64,000 nucleotides of DNA from the NCBI GenBank assembly GCA_036825615.1, contig DAISXY010000020.1:9009-73008 (forward strand), in the 5' to 3' direction. The notes beneath the pieces were generated by a model that saw nothing but the letters and a program-made list of their open reading frames with translations, had not been told where the DNA came from and did not search any database. This document shows, piece by piece, positions 16,599 through 25,009 of this stretch. Every line of letters starts with the position of its first letter. Within the stretch, counting starts at the first letter, position 1. Made by a program: the position numbers and the translations under genes. Source of the stretch: JAICXG01 sp036825615 (GTDB lineage: Bacteria > Verrucomicrobiota > Verrucomicrobiia > Chthoniobacterales > UBA10450).

Positions 16599-19154
16599 AT
16601 GCCGACGATTCAGACTTACAATGTAATTCCAAACCTTCCCACCAGGCTCGAGCCGCTGCGCGAGATGGTGTTCAATCTCTGGTGGACGTGGGAGCCATCG
16701 GCCCGCCGGCTTTTTCGCCATCTTGACCCGGAACTATGGGACCGGACCAATCACAATCCCGTCCGCATGCTTCAGCTTTCTCGCCAGGCGCGCCTGATCG
16801 AGGTCTCGCAGGATGAGGTCTTCCTGCGCGATCTCGCCGAAGTGCATGGCGTTTACAAAAAATATCTCGCGCGCAAAGATACCTATGGAAAAACGGGAGC
16901 CGGAAGCAAGATCAAGAAACCAATCGCTTATTTCTCAGCGGAGTTTGGTTTTCATGAGTCGATCCCGAACTACTCCGGCGGACTTGGGATTCTGGCCGGC
17001 GACCATTGTAAGTCGGCGAGCGATCTCGACCTGAACTTTGTCGCGGTTGGGCTGCTTTACCGCCATGGTTACTTTAAACAGCAAATCAACAAGGACGGCT
17101 GGCAGGAAGCGATTAACCTCAACCAAAACTTCCATCATCTCCCGATCCGGGAAGTAATCCGCAACGACCAGGTCTTGCTCGTCGGAGTCCCGCTGCTCGG
17201 GCGCGAAGTCTTTGCCAAGATTTGGGAGCTGCAAGTCGGGCGGGTAAACCTGTATCTGCTCGACACAGATATTCCGGAAAACTCGGCCGAAGACCGCCTG
17301 ATCACGGCTGAGTTATACGGCGGCGATCTGGAGATGCGGATGCGGCAGGAGATTGTGCTCGGGATCGGCGGAGTCAAGGCCTTGAGCGCGCTCGGTTTTG
17401 AAGCCGAGGTCTTTCATATGAATGAAGGCCATTCGGCCTTTCTCTCCCTCGAACGCATCCGGCTGCACGTGACTCAGCACGACCTCGACTTTTATTCCGC
17501 GCTCCAGGTGGTCGCCTCGGCGAATGTATTTACGACCCACACGCCCGTGCCGGCGGGGAACGACTCCTTCCCGCGCGAGATGATGCTGCGCTACTTCAAT
17601 GATTTCGCGGCCCAACTCAAGATCCCGTTTGATGAGCTTTTCCGCTTCGGCCAGACCACGACGGATCCGGTGGCGAGTTTCAGCATGACCATTCTCGCCC
17701 TGCGGATGAGCCGGCACGCCAATGGTGTGAGCAAGTTGCACGGCCACGTGAGTCAGGCGCTCTGGAAGGATGTCTGGGCCGGAGTCCCGACTCACGAAGT
17801 GCCGATCACGAGCGTGACCAACGGAATCCACACCAAGACCTGGATGGCGCCGGAGTTCTCTGCCCTCTATAAGAAATATCTCGGCGACTGGGAGGAACAT
17901 CTTACTGAAGCCGACTTCTGGCGCGGTGTCATCGATATTCCAGATGCCGAGCTTTGGGAGACTCATCAGAAATTGAAACTGCGCCTGGTGGACTTTGTTC
18001 GCGACCGGGTGCGCGCCCGGCGCGAACGACTCGGTGAGTCTCCCGAGGCCATCCGGGCGGTTAATTCCATTCTTGATCCTGAGATTCTGACCATTGGTTT
18101 CGCGCGCCGGTTCGCGACTTACAAGCGCGGGGCTTTGCTTTTCAGTGATCCGGATCGTCTCCTCCGGATGTTGAATGACCTCGCCCGGCCGGTGCAATTC
18201 ATCTTTGCCGGCAAATCCCATCCGCGCGATGAAGCTGGCAAGGCGCTGATTCAGCAGGTCTACAAATTCACACGCGAGACCGGTTATCACGACCGCGTCG
18301 TCTTTATTGAAGATTACGACACTTACATCGCGCGGCGCTTGGTTCAGGGGGTTGATCTTTGGCTCAATAACCCGCTCCGTCCGCTTGAAGCCAGCGGGAC
18401 GAGCGGGATGAAACTACCACCTAATGGCGGCCTCAACCTGAGTGTCCTCGACGGCTGGTGGTGTGAAGGTTTTAACGGCAAGAACGGCTGGGCGATCGGC
18501 GCCGAAATTAGCGATGGCGACATTGATTTCCAGAACGAGGTGGATACCTCCAGCCTCTACCAATTGCTCGAGAACCAAGTTATCCCGCTTTATTACGCAA
18601 AACCCGACGGAAAGTTGCCGCTCGCCTGGCTCCAATTAATGCGCGAGTCAATCCGTAGCGTCACGCCGGTCTTCAACACTCACCGGATGGTAAAGCAATA
18701 TACTGAAGGGCTCTATCTTCCCGCAGCCAAGGCCCACGCCGAGTTTTCGCGCGATGGTTGGCGAGCGGCGACACTTGTGAGTCAGTGGAAAGCGCAGATG
18801 CGAAAGGAGTGGCCGCAGGTTCAGATCAGTGAGGTGCAGATTGGGAACAAGGATCGCCAGCGTATTCCGGTCGGTGATTCCCTTCAGGTTTCGGCTCGTG
18901 TCCACCTTGGCCCGGTCGATCCAAACCATGTCCGGGTCGAGGCCTATCATGGGGAAGCGGAGAATGATGCCTTGCGCAATCCTGGTGTGACCAGTCTGTC
19001 GAAAAGGACAGCTCTCGGCAACGAGGGTGACTATCTGTATGAGGGTTCGATTCCGGCGGCGGAAAGTGGCACGTATGGATTCAGCATCCGGGTGATTCCA
19101 ACTTACCCTACTCTTGTGCAGGCACACGAGCTGCGACTAATTGCGTGGGCCTGA
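16599..19154 (+). CDS. glgP: Alpha-glucan (glycogen/maltodextrin) phosphorylase
   Basis: 851 residues. The N-terminal roughly 100 residues match the extra domain of the archaeal/Thermotoga-type alpha-glucan phosphorylases (LEPLREMVFNLWWTWEP). The catalytic region contains YFSAEFGFHESIPNYSGGLG, FHMNEGHSAF, and the PLP-lysine segment EASGTSGMKLPPNGG with Lys605. The enzyme releases glucose-1-phosphate from glycogen or maltodextrin using phosphate. The C-terminus adds a beta-rich region of about 100 residues. It stands alone, with no other glg gene in the window; a palindrome lies 31 bases after the stop. Confidence 0.93.
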   Translation: MPTIQTYNVIPNLPTRLEPLREMVFNLWWTWEPSARRLFRHLDPELWDRTNHNPVRMLQLSRQARLIEVSQDEVFLRDLAEVHGVYKKYLARKDTYGKTGAGSKIKKPIAYFSAEFGFHESIPNYSGGLGILAGDHCKSASDLDLNFVAVGLLYRHGYFKQQINKDGWQEAINLNQNFHHLPIREVIRNDQVLLVGVPLLGREVFAKIWELQVGRVNLYLLDTDIPENSAEDRLITAELYGGDLEMRMRQEIVLGIGGVKALSALGFEAEVFHMNEGHSAFLSLERIRLHVTQHDLDFYSALQVVASANVFTTHTPVPAGNDSFPREMMLRYFNDFAAQLKIPFDELFRFGQTTTDPVASFSMTILALRMSRHANGVSKLHGHVSQALWKDVWAGVPTHEVPITSVTNGIHTKTWMAPEFSALYKKYLGDWEEHLTEADFWRGVIDIPDAELWETHQKLKLRLVDFVRDRVRARRERLGESPEAIRAVNSILDPEILTIGFARRFATYKRGALLFSDPDRLLRMLNDLARPVQFIFAGKSHPRDEAGKALIQQVYKFTRETGYHDRVVFIEDYDTYIARRLVQGVDLWLNNPLRPLEASGTSGMKLPPNGGLNLSVLDGWWCEGFNGKNGWAIGAEISDGDIDFQNEVDTSSLYQLLENQVIPLYYAKPDGKLPLAWLQLMRESIRSVTPVFNTHRMVKQYTEGLYLPAAKAHAEFSRDGWRAATLVSQWKAQMRKEWPQVQISEVQIGNKDRQRIPVGDSLQVSARVHLGPVDPNHVRVEAYHGEAENDALRNPGVTSLSKRTALGNEGDYLYEGSIPAAESGTYGFSIRVIPTYPTLVQAHELRLIAWA

Positions 19155-19184
19155 TGGGCGACAAGATTTTGCGAGCTTGGTTGG

Positions 19185-19202
19185 TTAGGTAAAGTTACCT
19201 AA
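19185..19202. promoter_or_regulatory. Perfect 18-base palindrome between glgP and the Arg-rich gene
   Basis: TTAGGTAA and TTACCTAA flank a two-base centre (AG). It lies 31 bases after the glgP stop and 48 bases before the proposed ATG at 19250, in the most AT-rich stretch of this part of the window. It may be a repressor-binding site for the downstream gene or the stem of a weak terminator. There is no T-run after it on the plus strand, which argues against a classical terminator. Confidence 0.4.
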
Positions 19203-19249
19203 AAAAATCTTTTCAACCTTAGTGTAATAAGACTTGCCCAATCTTGATC

Positions 19250-19675
19250 ATGGCTTATAACTCCGCCATGGACTTATCCGTAAAACAACTCGAAGAGGCG
19301 GTTAATTTGCGCCGACAAATTGACCAACTACAAACCCGGCTTAATAGCGTTCTCAGTGGCTCCGGACGTGGCGGTGGTGGCGGCGGTAGCGCAGCTACAA
19401 CCTCGGCTCCGGCGGCTCGCAGAACGGCTGGTCGCAGAGGCGGCCGTCGTCGTCGCCGTGGTCTCTCGCCCGAAGGTCGCGAACGAATTGCCGCCGCCGC
19501 GCGCGCGCGTTGGGCTCGGCAAAGGGCGGGCGGCGGTCAAGGTGGAGGAGGCAGCACGAGCGCGGCCAAGAAAGGTCGCCGGCGCAAAGGTGGAATTACT
19601 GCCGCCGGACGCCGGAAATTGTCGCAAATGATGAAGGCCCGCTGGGCGGCGCGGCGTCGCGCCCAAGGCGGCTAA
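19250..19675 (+). CDS. Arg/Ala/Gly-rich small protein with duplicated helix motif
   Basis: 141 residues from the ATG at 19250 (a TTG lies 6 bases earlier, another ATG at 19268). Residues 10-40 are a probable coiled coil (LEEAVNLRRQIDQLQTRL). Then come a Gly/Ala linker and two copies of a similar unit: LSPEGRERIAAAARARWARQ and ITAAGRRKLSQMMKARWAARR, each preceded by a basic RRRRG or KKGRRRKGG stretch. The chain ends in Gly-Gly. Strong positive charge suggests nucleic-acid binding, perhaps nucleoid-associated. No characterised family is recognised. It converges on dop (31 bases between stops). Confidence 0.65.
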   Translation: MAYNSAMDLSVKQLEEAVNLRRQIDQLQTRLNSVLSGSGRGGGGGGSAATTSAPAARRTAGRRGGRRRRRGLSPEGRERIAAAARARWARQRAGGGQGGGGSTSAAKKGRRRKGGITAAGRRKLSQMMKARWAARRRAQGG

Positions 19676-19706
19676 GTCACTGCGGGGTTGGCGGCGAGTG
19701 GCTTAT

Positions 19707-21230
19707 TTAGCTGACGAGCGCAGCCACTCTGCCGAAAAACTCTCGATAGTCTGCGGCCTCGCGAGCGGCTCGGTTCAGCGCCGCGAGCCGCGGGTTATCT
19801 GATGGTTGGGAGAGTTGCACCCGGAGCCGCTCGGTTCCTTCCCCAAACACCATCTCATCCCATTGGATCGAATTGATCTCGGAGTTGAAGCGCGCAACTG
19901 AACGTCCCCGGAAATAGGCCCGGGTATCAGCTGGTGGTGAAAAGATCGCTTCCTTGATTTCGCTTTCCTTGACAAAGCGCCGCATTTTTCCCTGCCGGAC
20001 CAACTCATAATAGAGCCCGTCCTCAGGCGCGATGTTATGGTATTCCAAGTCGATCGACTGCAGCCAGGGATCGTTCCACGATAGCTTTTCCGCCTCGAGC
20101 AGTGCCTCGAGCAACTGTTTCTTTGCCACCCAATCCACCCGGTCTCCGCAGAGAGTGACGTCGCGATCGAGGTCGTTCAGTACGGTTTCCCACTCCTGAA
20201 GGACCCACGCTGTTTCCGGATCGTTGGCGGAGGGAAGCTTGCGCGCGGCGGCGAGATAGATCCGCTGCACTTCGATCGCCGAGATTTTGCGACCATCCGT
20301 CAGCTCGATGATCCAGTCATAAGTCTGGTCCCGGCTAATCGATTTGGTCGCGTCGATCGGTTGCGCGATATCGAGCTGCGGCGCTTCCCCGCGCTCGATC
20401 AGGTCGAGCACGAGAGCGGTCGTGCCCAGCTTCAGGGCTACCGCCCACTCACTCATGTTCGCGTCTCCAAGAATGACATGAAAGCGCCGGTACTGACTCG
20501 CATCGGCGTGCGGTTCATCCCGGGTGTTGACAAGCGGCCGCCGGTTCATCGTGTCGATACTTACGAGGACAGAAAAAAAGTCAGAACGCTGTGAGATTTG
20601 ATAAGTCCCCGGCTGACTCGCCGCGCTCTCCGCTTCGATCCCCATCTTGCCGGCTCCGGCAAAAATCTGCCGGGTAATCAGAAATGGCAGCACCCCGGCA
20701 ACGATCCGGTCCCAGGGCACGTCGCGGCGCATCAGGTAATTGTCGTGACAGCCATAACTGTGCCCGGAGAAATCGGTGTTGTTCTTGTAAATCCGGACTA
20801 GCTGTTGCTCGGGGAGCTTGTGATTGCGGCGCCGGGTACATTCCGCAAGGATCCGTTCCCCCGCCTTATCCTGCGCCACAATCTCGCGCAAGCTGGTGCA
20901 CTCCGGGGTGGAGTACTCCGGGTGCGCGTGATCGTTATAAAAGCGCGCGCCGTTGCTTAGCACGAGGTCGCTTTTGATCTCTTCGAAACTGAGCGGCCGG
21001 TTACGATCAATCTCGTAGTAGGCCGACTCATCCGTATCCTGGAGCAGCTCGGGGGCGCGGAAACCGCGCGCGTCGCGGTGCGGATCTTCAAGGTCGTAAT
21101 CCCATTTCATCAACGCGCCGTGTTCGGTGTAACCCCGCACCAGTTCGATCGATTCGGCCACCACGTCGACCGATTCCAATCCGTCCCGGGTAATCCCGTA
21201 TTCCGTTTCCAACCCAAATACCCGTCTCAT
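19707..21230 (-). CDS. dop: Dop-like depupylase/deamidase (PafA/Dop family)
   Basis: 507 residues. It follows the carboxylate-amine-ligase fold of the pupylation enzymes: FGLETEYGI at the N-terminus (ATP/Mg glutamates), NGARFYNDHAHPEYS with the catalytic Asp100, NTRDEPHAD, GDANMSEW, and PPADTRAYFRG near the end. The stretch MKWDYDLEDPHRDARGF before the Asp matches Dop and is absent from PafA, so this is the depupylase/deamidase rather than the ligase. Dop trims Pup or removes it from substrates. No pup/UBact, pafA, ATPase ring or proteasome subunit gene lies in the window. hypE is upstream on the same strand, 54 bases away. Confidence 0.85.
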   Translation of the reverse strand: MRRVFGLETEYGITRDGLESVDVVAESIELVRGYTEHGALMKWDYDLEDPHRDARGFRAPELLQDTDESAYYEIDRNRPLSFEEIKSDLVLSNGARFYNDHAHPEYSTPECTSLREIVAQDKAGERILAECTRRRNHKLPEQQLVRIYKNNTDFSGHSYGCHDNYLMRRDVPWDRIVAGVLPFLITRQIFAGAGKMGIEAESAASQPGTYQISQRSDFFSVLVSIDTMNRRPLVNTRDEPHADASQYRRFHVILGDANMSEWAVALKLGTTALVLDLIERGEAPQLDIAQPIDATKSISRDQTYDWIIELTDGRKISAIEVQRIYLAAARKLPSANDPETAWVLQEWETVLNDLDRDVTLCGDRVDWVAKKQLLEALLEAEKLSWNDPWLQSIDLEYHNIAPEDGLYYELVRQGKMRRFVKESEIKEAIFSPPADTRAYFRGRSVARFNSEINSIQWDEMVFGEGTERLRVQLSQPSDNPRLAALNRAAREAADYREFFGRVAALVS

Positions 21231-21284
21231 CCTCTTCTAAGATACACGCGTCGCGCGTTCGCCAATTCTCTTCTCCGCACGTCT

Positions 21285-22349
21285 CTAGCAAATGCGCGGA
21301 AGTTGCTCGCCTGAGAGCATGTCCACCACCCGCGTGCCGCCGACGCGGGTCTTGAGGACGACAAACCCCGGATGGTCGCTCGTCACTTCGCCGATGATCG
21401 CGGCTTCTCTGCCTAACGAGTGTTGCCGCAGCGCCGCGAGCCCAGCTTCTGCCTCCTCCGCAGGAAGAATGGCGATCAACTTTCCTTCATTCGCGACATA
21501 AAGCGGGTCGAGCCCAAGGATCTCGCACGCGCCTTTTACCTCTTCGCTGATCGGAATCGCTGACTCCTGCAAGATCACACCGACCCCGGCCGATTGTGCA
21601 ATCTCGGTTAATGCACTGGTCACGCCGCCGCGGGTTGGATCGCGCAAGACGTGCACATCTTTGCAGGCTGCGAGCAGGTCCTTCACCAGGCCGTTGAGCG
21701 CCGCGGTATCACTCGCGATCTCCGTTTCAAACTCCAAACCTTCGCGCACCGACATGATCGCAATCCCATGCACGGCGATTGGTCCGCTGATCAGGACTTT
21801 GTCGCCGGGCCGGGCACGCGAGGGATCAATCTGCACGCCCTCCCGAACGATTCCGATTCCGGCGGTGTTGATGAAGATCTTATCCGCCTTGCCACGGTCG
21901 ACGACTTTTGTGTCTCCGGTGACCAGCCGCACCCCGGCTTCATCCGCCGCCCTGCGCATGGATTGCACGATGCGCCAGAATTCTTCCATCGGCATACCTT
22001 CTTCGAGAATAAAGCCGACCGAAAGATAGAGCGGTGTGGCGCCACACATCGAGAGGTCATTGACGGTCCCGTGGATCGCCAGCTTCCCGATATCTCCGCC
22101 CGGGAAAAAAATCGGACTCACGACATAGGAATCGGTGGTAAAGGCGACCCGTCCTTCGCCTAACGAAAAGACGGCGCCGTCGTGCAGCGGAGCGAGTAAT
22201 TCATTTGTGAACTGCGGAAGCACCAGCTTCGAGATGAGCTGGTGACTTAGTTTCCCGCCACTTCCGTGGGCGAGGACGATTTGCTTATAGTCACTGATCG
22301 GGAGCGGACAGGAGGCGGTGAGAAGCGAGTCGCTTGCAGGGTCGTCCAT
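21285..22349 (-). CDS. hypE: Hydrogenase maturation protein HypE
   Basis: 354 residues. The start of the fold is seen in VLAHGSGGKLSHQLISKL. The ATP-binding AIR-synthase-like core follows (VTGDTKVVDRGKADK). The C-terminus ends in the obligatory PRIC, whose Cys accepts the carbamoyl group from HypF and is dehydrated to thiocyanate for the Fe-CN ligands of [NiFe] hydrogenase. It is the last gene of the hyp cluster, separated by 82 bases from the SIS gene; that gap carries short GAATGC-type repeats. Confidence 0.96.
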   Translation of the reverse strand: MDDPASDSLLTASCPLPISDYKQIVLAHGSGGKLSHQLISKLVLPQFTNELLAPLHDGAVFSLGEGRVAFTTDSYVVSPIFFPGGDIGKLAIHGTVNDLSMCGATPLYLSVGFILEEGMPMEEFWRIVQSMRRAADEAGVRLVTGDTKVVDRGKADKIFINTAGIGIVREGVQIDPSRARPGDKVLISGPIAVHGIAIMSVREGLEFETEIASDTAALNGLVKDLLAACKDVHVLRDPTRGGVTSALTEIAQSAGVGVILQESAIPISEEVKGACEILGLDPLYVANEGKLIAILPAEEAEAGLAALRQHSLGREAAIIGEVTSDHPGFVVLKTRVGGTRVVDMLSGEQLPRIC

Positions 22350-22351
22350 CG

Positions 22352-22387
22352 GTGGTTAATGCCGAATGCTGAATGCCGAATGCCGAA
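22352..22387. repeat. Short tandem GAATGC-type repeat
   Basis: Between hypE and the SIS gene there are four imperfect copies of an 8-base unit, of the form ATGCCGA or ATGCTGA. It belongs to the same family of intergenic words as the ATGACGA array at 24903 and the block at 52800-52915. No coding potential and no obvious fold. Confidence 0.5.
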
Positions 22388-22431
22388 TCACAAAACTCCA
22401 GGCAACCGGCGCGCCGGAGGTCGTCATTCCC

Positions 22432-23046
22432 TCAGGTGACATCCTCGGCTCCGAGCGCGATGTGGACCAGGTCCCAGATGATGTGAACCACGGTGGCGTG
22501 CGTTTCCTGGATACGGTGAATGCTGTAGGAGGGCACGATGTAACAGTAATCCGAAATCTCGGGAAAGCGGCCGCCGTCTTTGCCCGAGAAAGCCACCGTC
22601 AGCATCCCTTTCTCCCGCGCCGCTTCGAGCGCATAGATGAGGTTGGGCGATTTGCCGCTCGTGCTGAAGACCATCGCCACATCCTCAGGTGTCGCCTGTA
22701 AACGCAGCTGGTTCACGAAGACGCGCGTGAAATCGAGGTCGTTGCCGATCGCAGTCATGGTGGCGATATCGGTCATGAGCGAGATCGCGGGAAAGGCGAG
22801 GCGTTTCTCGATGATCGGATGATTGAACTCGACCGCGATATGAAGCGCGTCGCACAGGCTCCCGCCGTTGCCCATCGCAAAGAGCCGCCCGCCTTTTTCG
22901 AAACGCCCCGCGAGCGCGCGCGACATCTCGTCGAGTGACTCGGCGTACTTGGCAAAGAATTGCTCCTTTGCCTCCATGCTCTCGCGGCATTTGCGGAGGA
23001 CTTTGGCGGGAAACGCTTCCTGCAATTTGTCGACCGTGCTCATCAC
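22432..23046 (-). CDS. SIS-domain phosphosugar isomerase (GmhA/DiaA-like)
   Basis: 204 residues. Similar to phosphoheptose isomerase: FAMGNGGSLCDALHIAVEF for the nucleotide-like SIS loop, VFSTSGKSPNLIYALEAA for the sugar-phosphate loop, and ETHATVVHIIWDLVH for the active-site Glu/His helix. GmhA makes D-glycero-D-manno-heptose 7-phosphate, while DiaA is a DnaA regulator with the same fold. Genes of this type are often found in hyp operons. Here it overlaps the toxin gene by 4 bases (ATGA), so the whole block hypD-TA-SIS could be one transcript. Confidence 0.8.
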   Translation of the reverse strand: MMSTVDKLQEAFPAKVLRKCRESMEAKEQFFAKYAESLDEMSRALAGRFEKGGRLFAMGNGGSLCDALHIAVEFNHPIIEKRLAFPAISLMTDIATMTAIGNDLDFTRVFVNQLRLQATPEDVAMVFSTSGKSPNLIYALEAAREKGMLTVAFSGKDGGRFPEISDYCYIVPSYSIHRIQETHATVVHIIWDLVHIALGAEDVT

Positions 23047-23510
23047 GTAGCCAGCTTCAATCCTTCAAGCGCCGCCAAACGACACGCCTTCACGTCGAAG
23101 CTCCAGAAGGTATCGCAATCAAGCAGGAGCGCAGACGCCACATGGATAATGTCATAGGTTCGAAACCCATGACGCGCTGTATGTCGAAGGGTGAGCTCTT
23201 CGAACGCATCGGCTAGCTCGTCCTCTGCAAATTGGACGGGCGCGACGAACGTAGCCCGAGCCAGATCTTCACGGAAATGCGCCTGGGCCGCAGCTGCCTG
23301 CTCCGCGCTGATTTTCGGCTGTCCGTGCACGCGGCTGGCAAAGACCTGTTGTTCGAAGGCGTTGATGATCTCCAGACGGTGCAACCACGTGAGTGGCAGT
23401 GCGCTTGCCCCTGAGCGCAGTGCCCGATCCAGCAAAGTCTCAGCACTTTCCGATTCCCGCAGCGTCAGGTAGAGCCTCGTGAAGAAGTTCGAATCAGCGT
23501 AAGGGCTCAT
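23043..23510 (-). CDS. PIN-domain toxin (VapC-like)
   Basis: 155 residues. The PIN ribonuclease signature is visible: Asp6 near the N-terminus (YADSNFFTRL), a central acidic stretch (DELADAFEELTLRHTARHGFRTYDIIHVASAL) and a late Asp in FWSFD. VapC-type toxins cleave tRNA or mRNA when released by their antitoxin. The gene overlaps the antitoxin gene upstream and the SIS gene downstream by 4 bases each, a perfect fit into the hyp operon. The length and the RTYDIIHVASAL block are typical. Confidence 0.82.
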   Translation of the reverse strand: MSPYADSNFFTRLYLTLRESESAETLLDRALRSGASALPLTWLHRLEIINAFEQQVFASRVHGQPKISAEQAAAAQAHFREDLARATFVAPVQFAEDELADAFEELTLRHTARHGFRTYDIIHVASALLLDCDTFWSFDVKACRLAALEGLKLAT

Positions 23511-23752
23511 TCGCCGCCGAGGAGCTTGTCAGCCAGAGCTGCCTGTTTCCTGCTAATAAGTTTTCGGCCGAAAATATTCCGTCTCCGCGCGGCAAAATCG
23601 GGCAGTCTGGTGATGCGCCCCCGCCCCTTATCCGCCTCCAGAGTATAAGTCCGCCCATCCCGCCGTTTGATCCGCACTGCCCCGTAGGTATCGCACGCTT
23701 CCATGACGCGCGCGGTTTCGCGATCCAGCTCTCGAACGGTGAAAGTCTTCAT
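23507..23752 (-). CDS. Antitoxin, Phd/YefM-like
   Basis: 81 residues from the ATG at 23752 (two other in-frame starts at 23761 and 23776). The N-terminus MKTFTVRELDRETARVMEA is a ribbon-helix or Phd-like DNA-binding start. The C-terminal half is basic (RRRNIFGRKLISRKQAALADKLL) and would wrap the toxin. The gene immediately follows hypD and overlaps the toxin gene by 4 bases. A perfect 19-base palindrome lies directly upstream and is the expected autoregulatory operator. Confidence 0.78.
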   Translation of the reverse strand: MKTFTVRELDRETARVMEACDTYGAVRIKRRDGRTYTLEADKGRGRITRLPDFAARRRNIFGRKLISRKQAALADKLLGGE

Positions 23753-23771
23753 GTCGGACATTATGTCCGAC
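23753..23771. promoter_or_regulatory. Palindromic operator of the toxin-antitoxin pair
   Basis: GTCGGACAT and ATGTCCGAC flank a single T: a perfect 9-bp inverted repeat, 19 bases long. It abuts the antitoxin ATG at 23752 and overlaps the alternative ATG at 23761. Antitoxins of this class repress their own operon by binding such a palindrome. It also contains the last spacer between hypD and the antitoxin, so it would be transcribed if hypD reads through. Confidence 0.65.
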
Positions 23772-23776
23772 GTCAC

Positions 23777-24898
23777 CTATTGCGTCAACGCGGGCTCGCT
23801 TTGCTTCGCCTCGAGATGGCGGCCATAGGCGTAGTAGGCGGCACAGGCGCCCTCGGCCGAGACCATGGTTGCGCCCAACGGATGCTCCGGCGTGCAGAGG
23901 GTGCCGAAGGCCGGACAGTCATGTGGCTTCTTTACTCCGCGCAGGACCAGACCGCTGATGCAAATCTCGGGCTCCTTTGTGTCGATCTCGCGCGTGTCGA
24001 AGATGCGATCGGCATCATAGTCTCGAAGTTCGTAGCGCAGCTTGTAACCGCTCTTGGGAATCGAACCGACGCCGCGCCATTTTCGGTCGCCGACTTCGAA
24101 GACCTTGTTCACCAGGTCCTGCGCCACCTTGTTGCCCTCGCGACTGACGACTCGTGGATACTGGTTTTCCACTTCCGCCCGGCCGGCTTCGAGCTGCCGA
24201 ATCGTCATGAGTGTTCCCTCGAGAATATCGATCGGCTCAAACCCCGTAATGACGATCGGCACCTTGTAGCGCGCCGCGATTGGCTCGTACTCACGATAAC
24301 CCATCACCGTACAGACATGCCCGGGCCCAAGAAATCCCTGCACCCGGTTGAGGGGCGATTGCAGAATCGAAGCGATCGAAGGCGGGACGAGAACATGCGA
24401 GACGAGAATGGAAAAATTCTCGATCCCCTGCTGCTTCGCCTGCCAGACCGACATCGCGTTCGCCGGCGCCGTGGTTTCAAAACCAATCGCAAAGAACACA
24501 ACTTTCTTCTCCGGATTGGCGCGCGCGATTTTCAGACAATCAATTGGCGAATAGACCACGCGCACATCGGCGCCGCGCGATTTCAAAACGAGCAGATCAG
24601 CCTCCGAGCCGGGCACGCGAAGCATGTCGCCAAAGGAACAAAAGATGACCTCCGGCCGGCGCGCGATCTCGAGCGCCTTGTCAATCATCTCGAGCGAAGT
24701 GACACAGACCGGGCAGCCCGGGCCGTGAACCAGTTCGACTTCGTTAGGCAAGAGCCGGTCGATCCCGTACTTCACAATCGAGTGAGTTTGGCCACCGCAG
24801 ACTTCCATCAAGACCCAGGGTTTCGTGACCGTGCGACGAATCTCTTCGACGATCTTTTTTGCGAGCACTTCGTCGCGGTATTCGTCGAGGTACTTCAT
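23777..24898 (-). CDS. hypD: Hydrogenase maturation protein HypD
   Basis: 373 residues. Family landmarks: KPWVLMEVCGGQTHSIVKYG at the N-terminus, VHGPGCPVCVTS with two of the conserved Cys, VGSIPKSGYKLR, and the C-terminal iron-sulfur cluster region ending in PLGATMVSAEGACAAYYAYG. HypD carries a [4Fe-4S] cluster and, with HypC, assembles the Fe(CN)2CO unit of [NiFe] hydrogenase. The 111-base gap to hypC contains an ATGACGA tandem array. The stop is directly followed by the antitoxin operator. Confidence 0.96.
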   Translation of the reverse strand: MKYLDEYRDEVLAKKIVEEIRRTVTKPWVLMEVCGGQTHSIVKYGIDRLLPNEVELVHGPGCPVCVTSLEMIDKALEIARRPEVIFCSFGDMLRVPGSEADLLVLKSRGADVRVVYSPIDCLKIARANPEKKVVFFAIGFETTAPANAMSVWQAKQQGIENFSILVSHVLVPPSIASILQSPLNRVQGFLGPGHVCTVMGYREYEPIAARYKVPIVITGFEPIDILEGTLMTIRQLEAGRAEVENQYPRVVSREGNKVAQDLVNKVFEVGDRKWRGVGSIPKSGYKLRYELRDYDADRIFDTREIDTKEPEICISGLVLRGVKKPHDCPAFGTLCTPEHPLGATMVSAEGACAAYYAYGRHLEAKQSEPALTQ

Positions 24899-24902
24899 GA
24901 AA

Positions 24903-24934
24903 ATGACGAATGACGAATGACGAATGACGAATGA
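24903..24934. repeat. ATGACGA tandem array
   Basis: Four exact copies of the 7-base word ATGACGA (24903-24930) and a partial fifth, just upstream of the hypD start. It lies within the 111-base hypC-hypD gap. Similar words occur in both orientations near nuoA (52800-52915). Each copy contains an ATG, so it could supply decoy starts, but no Shine-Dalgarno site precedes it. Confidence 0.7.
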
Positions 24935-25009
24935 ATAACCGAGTGAGGATTGACGACGATCGGCGCTCTTCGCATTTTTGGTTTCGCCGTTGATTCGGGT
25001 TTCGTCATT

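Noticed and set aside
19244..19675. The Gly-Gly-ended protein as a Pup or UBact modifier for the nearby Dop
   Set aside because: Pup-type proteins are about 60-70 residues and end GG-Glu or GG-Gln; this one is twice as long, very basic and has no residue after Gly-Gly.
19707..21230. Annotation as PafA (the ligase)
   Set aside because: The segment MKWDYDLEDPHRDARGF and the later DTRAYFRG and WDEMVF match Dop, not PafA.
24899..25009. Small ORF or riboswitch between hypC and hypD
   Set aside because: Only short tandem repeats are seen; no conserved fold and no codon bias.
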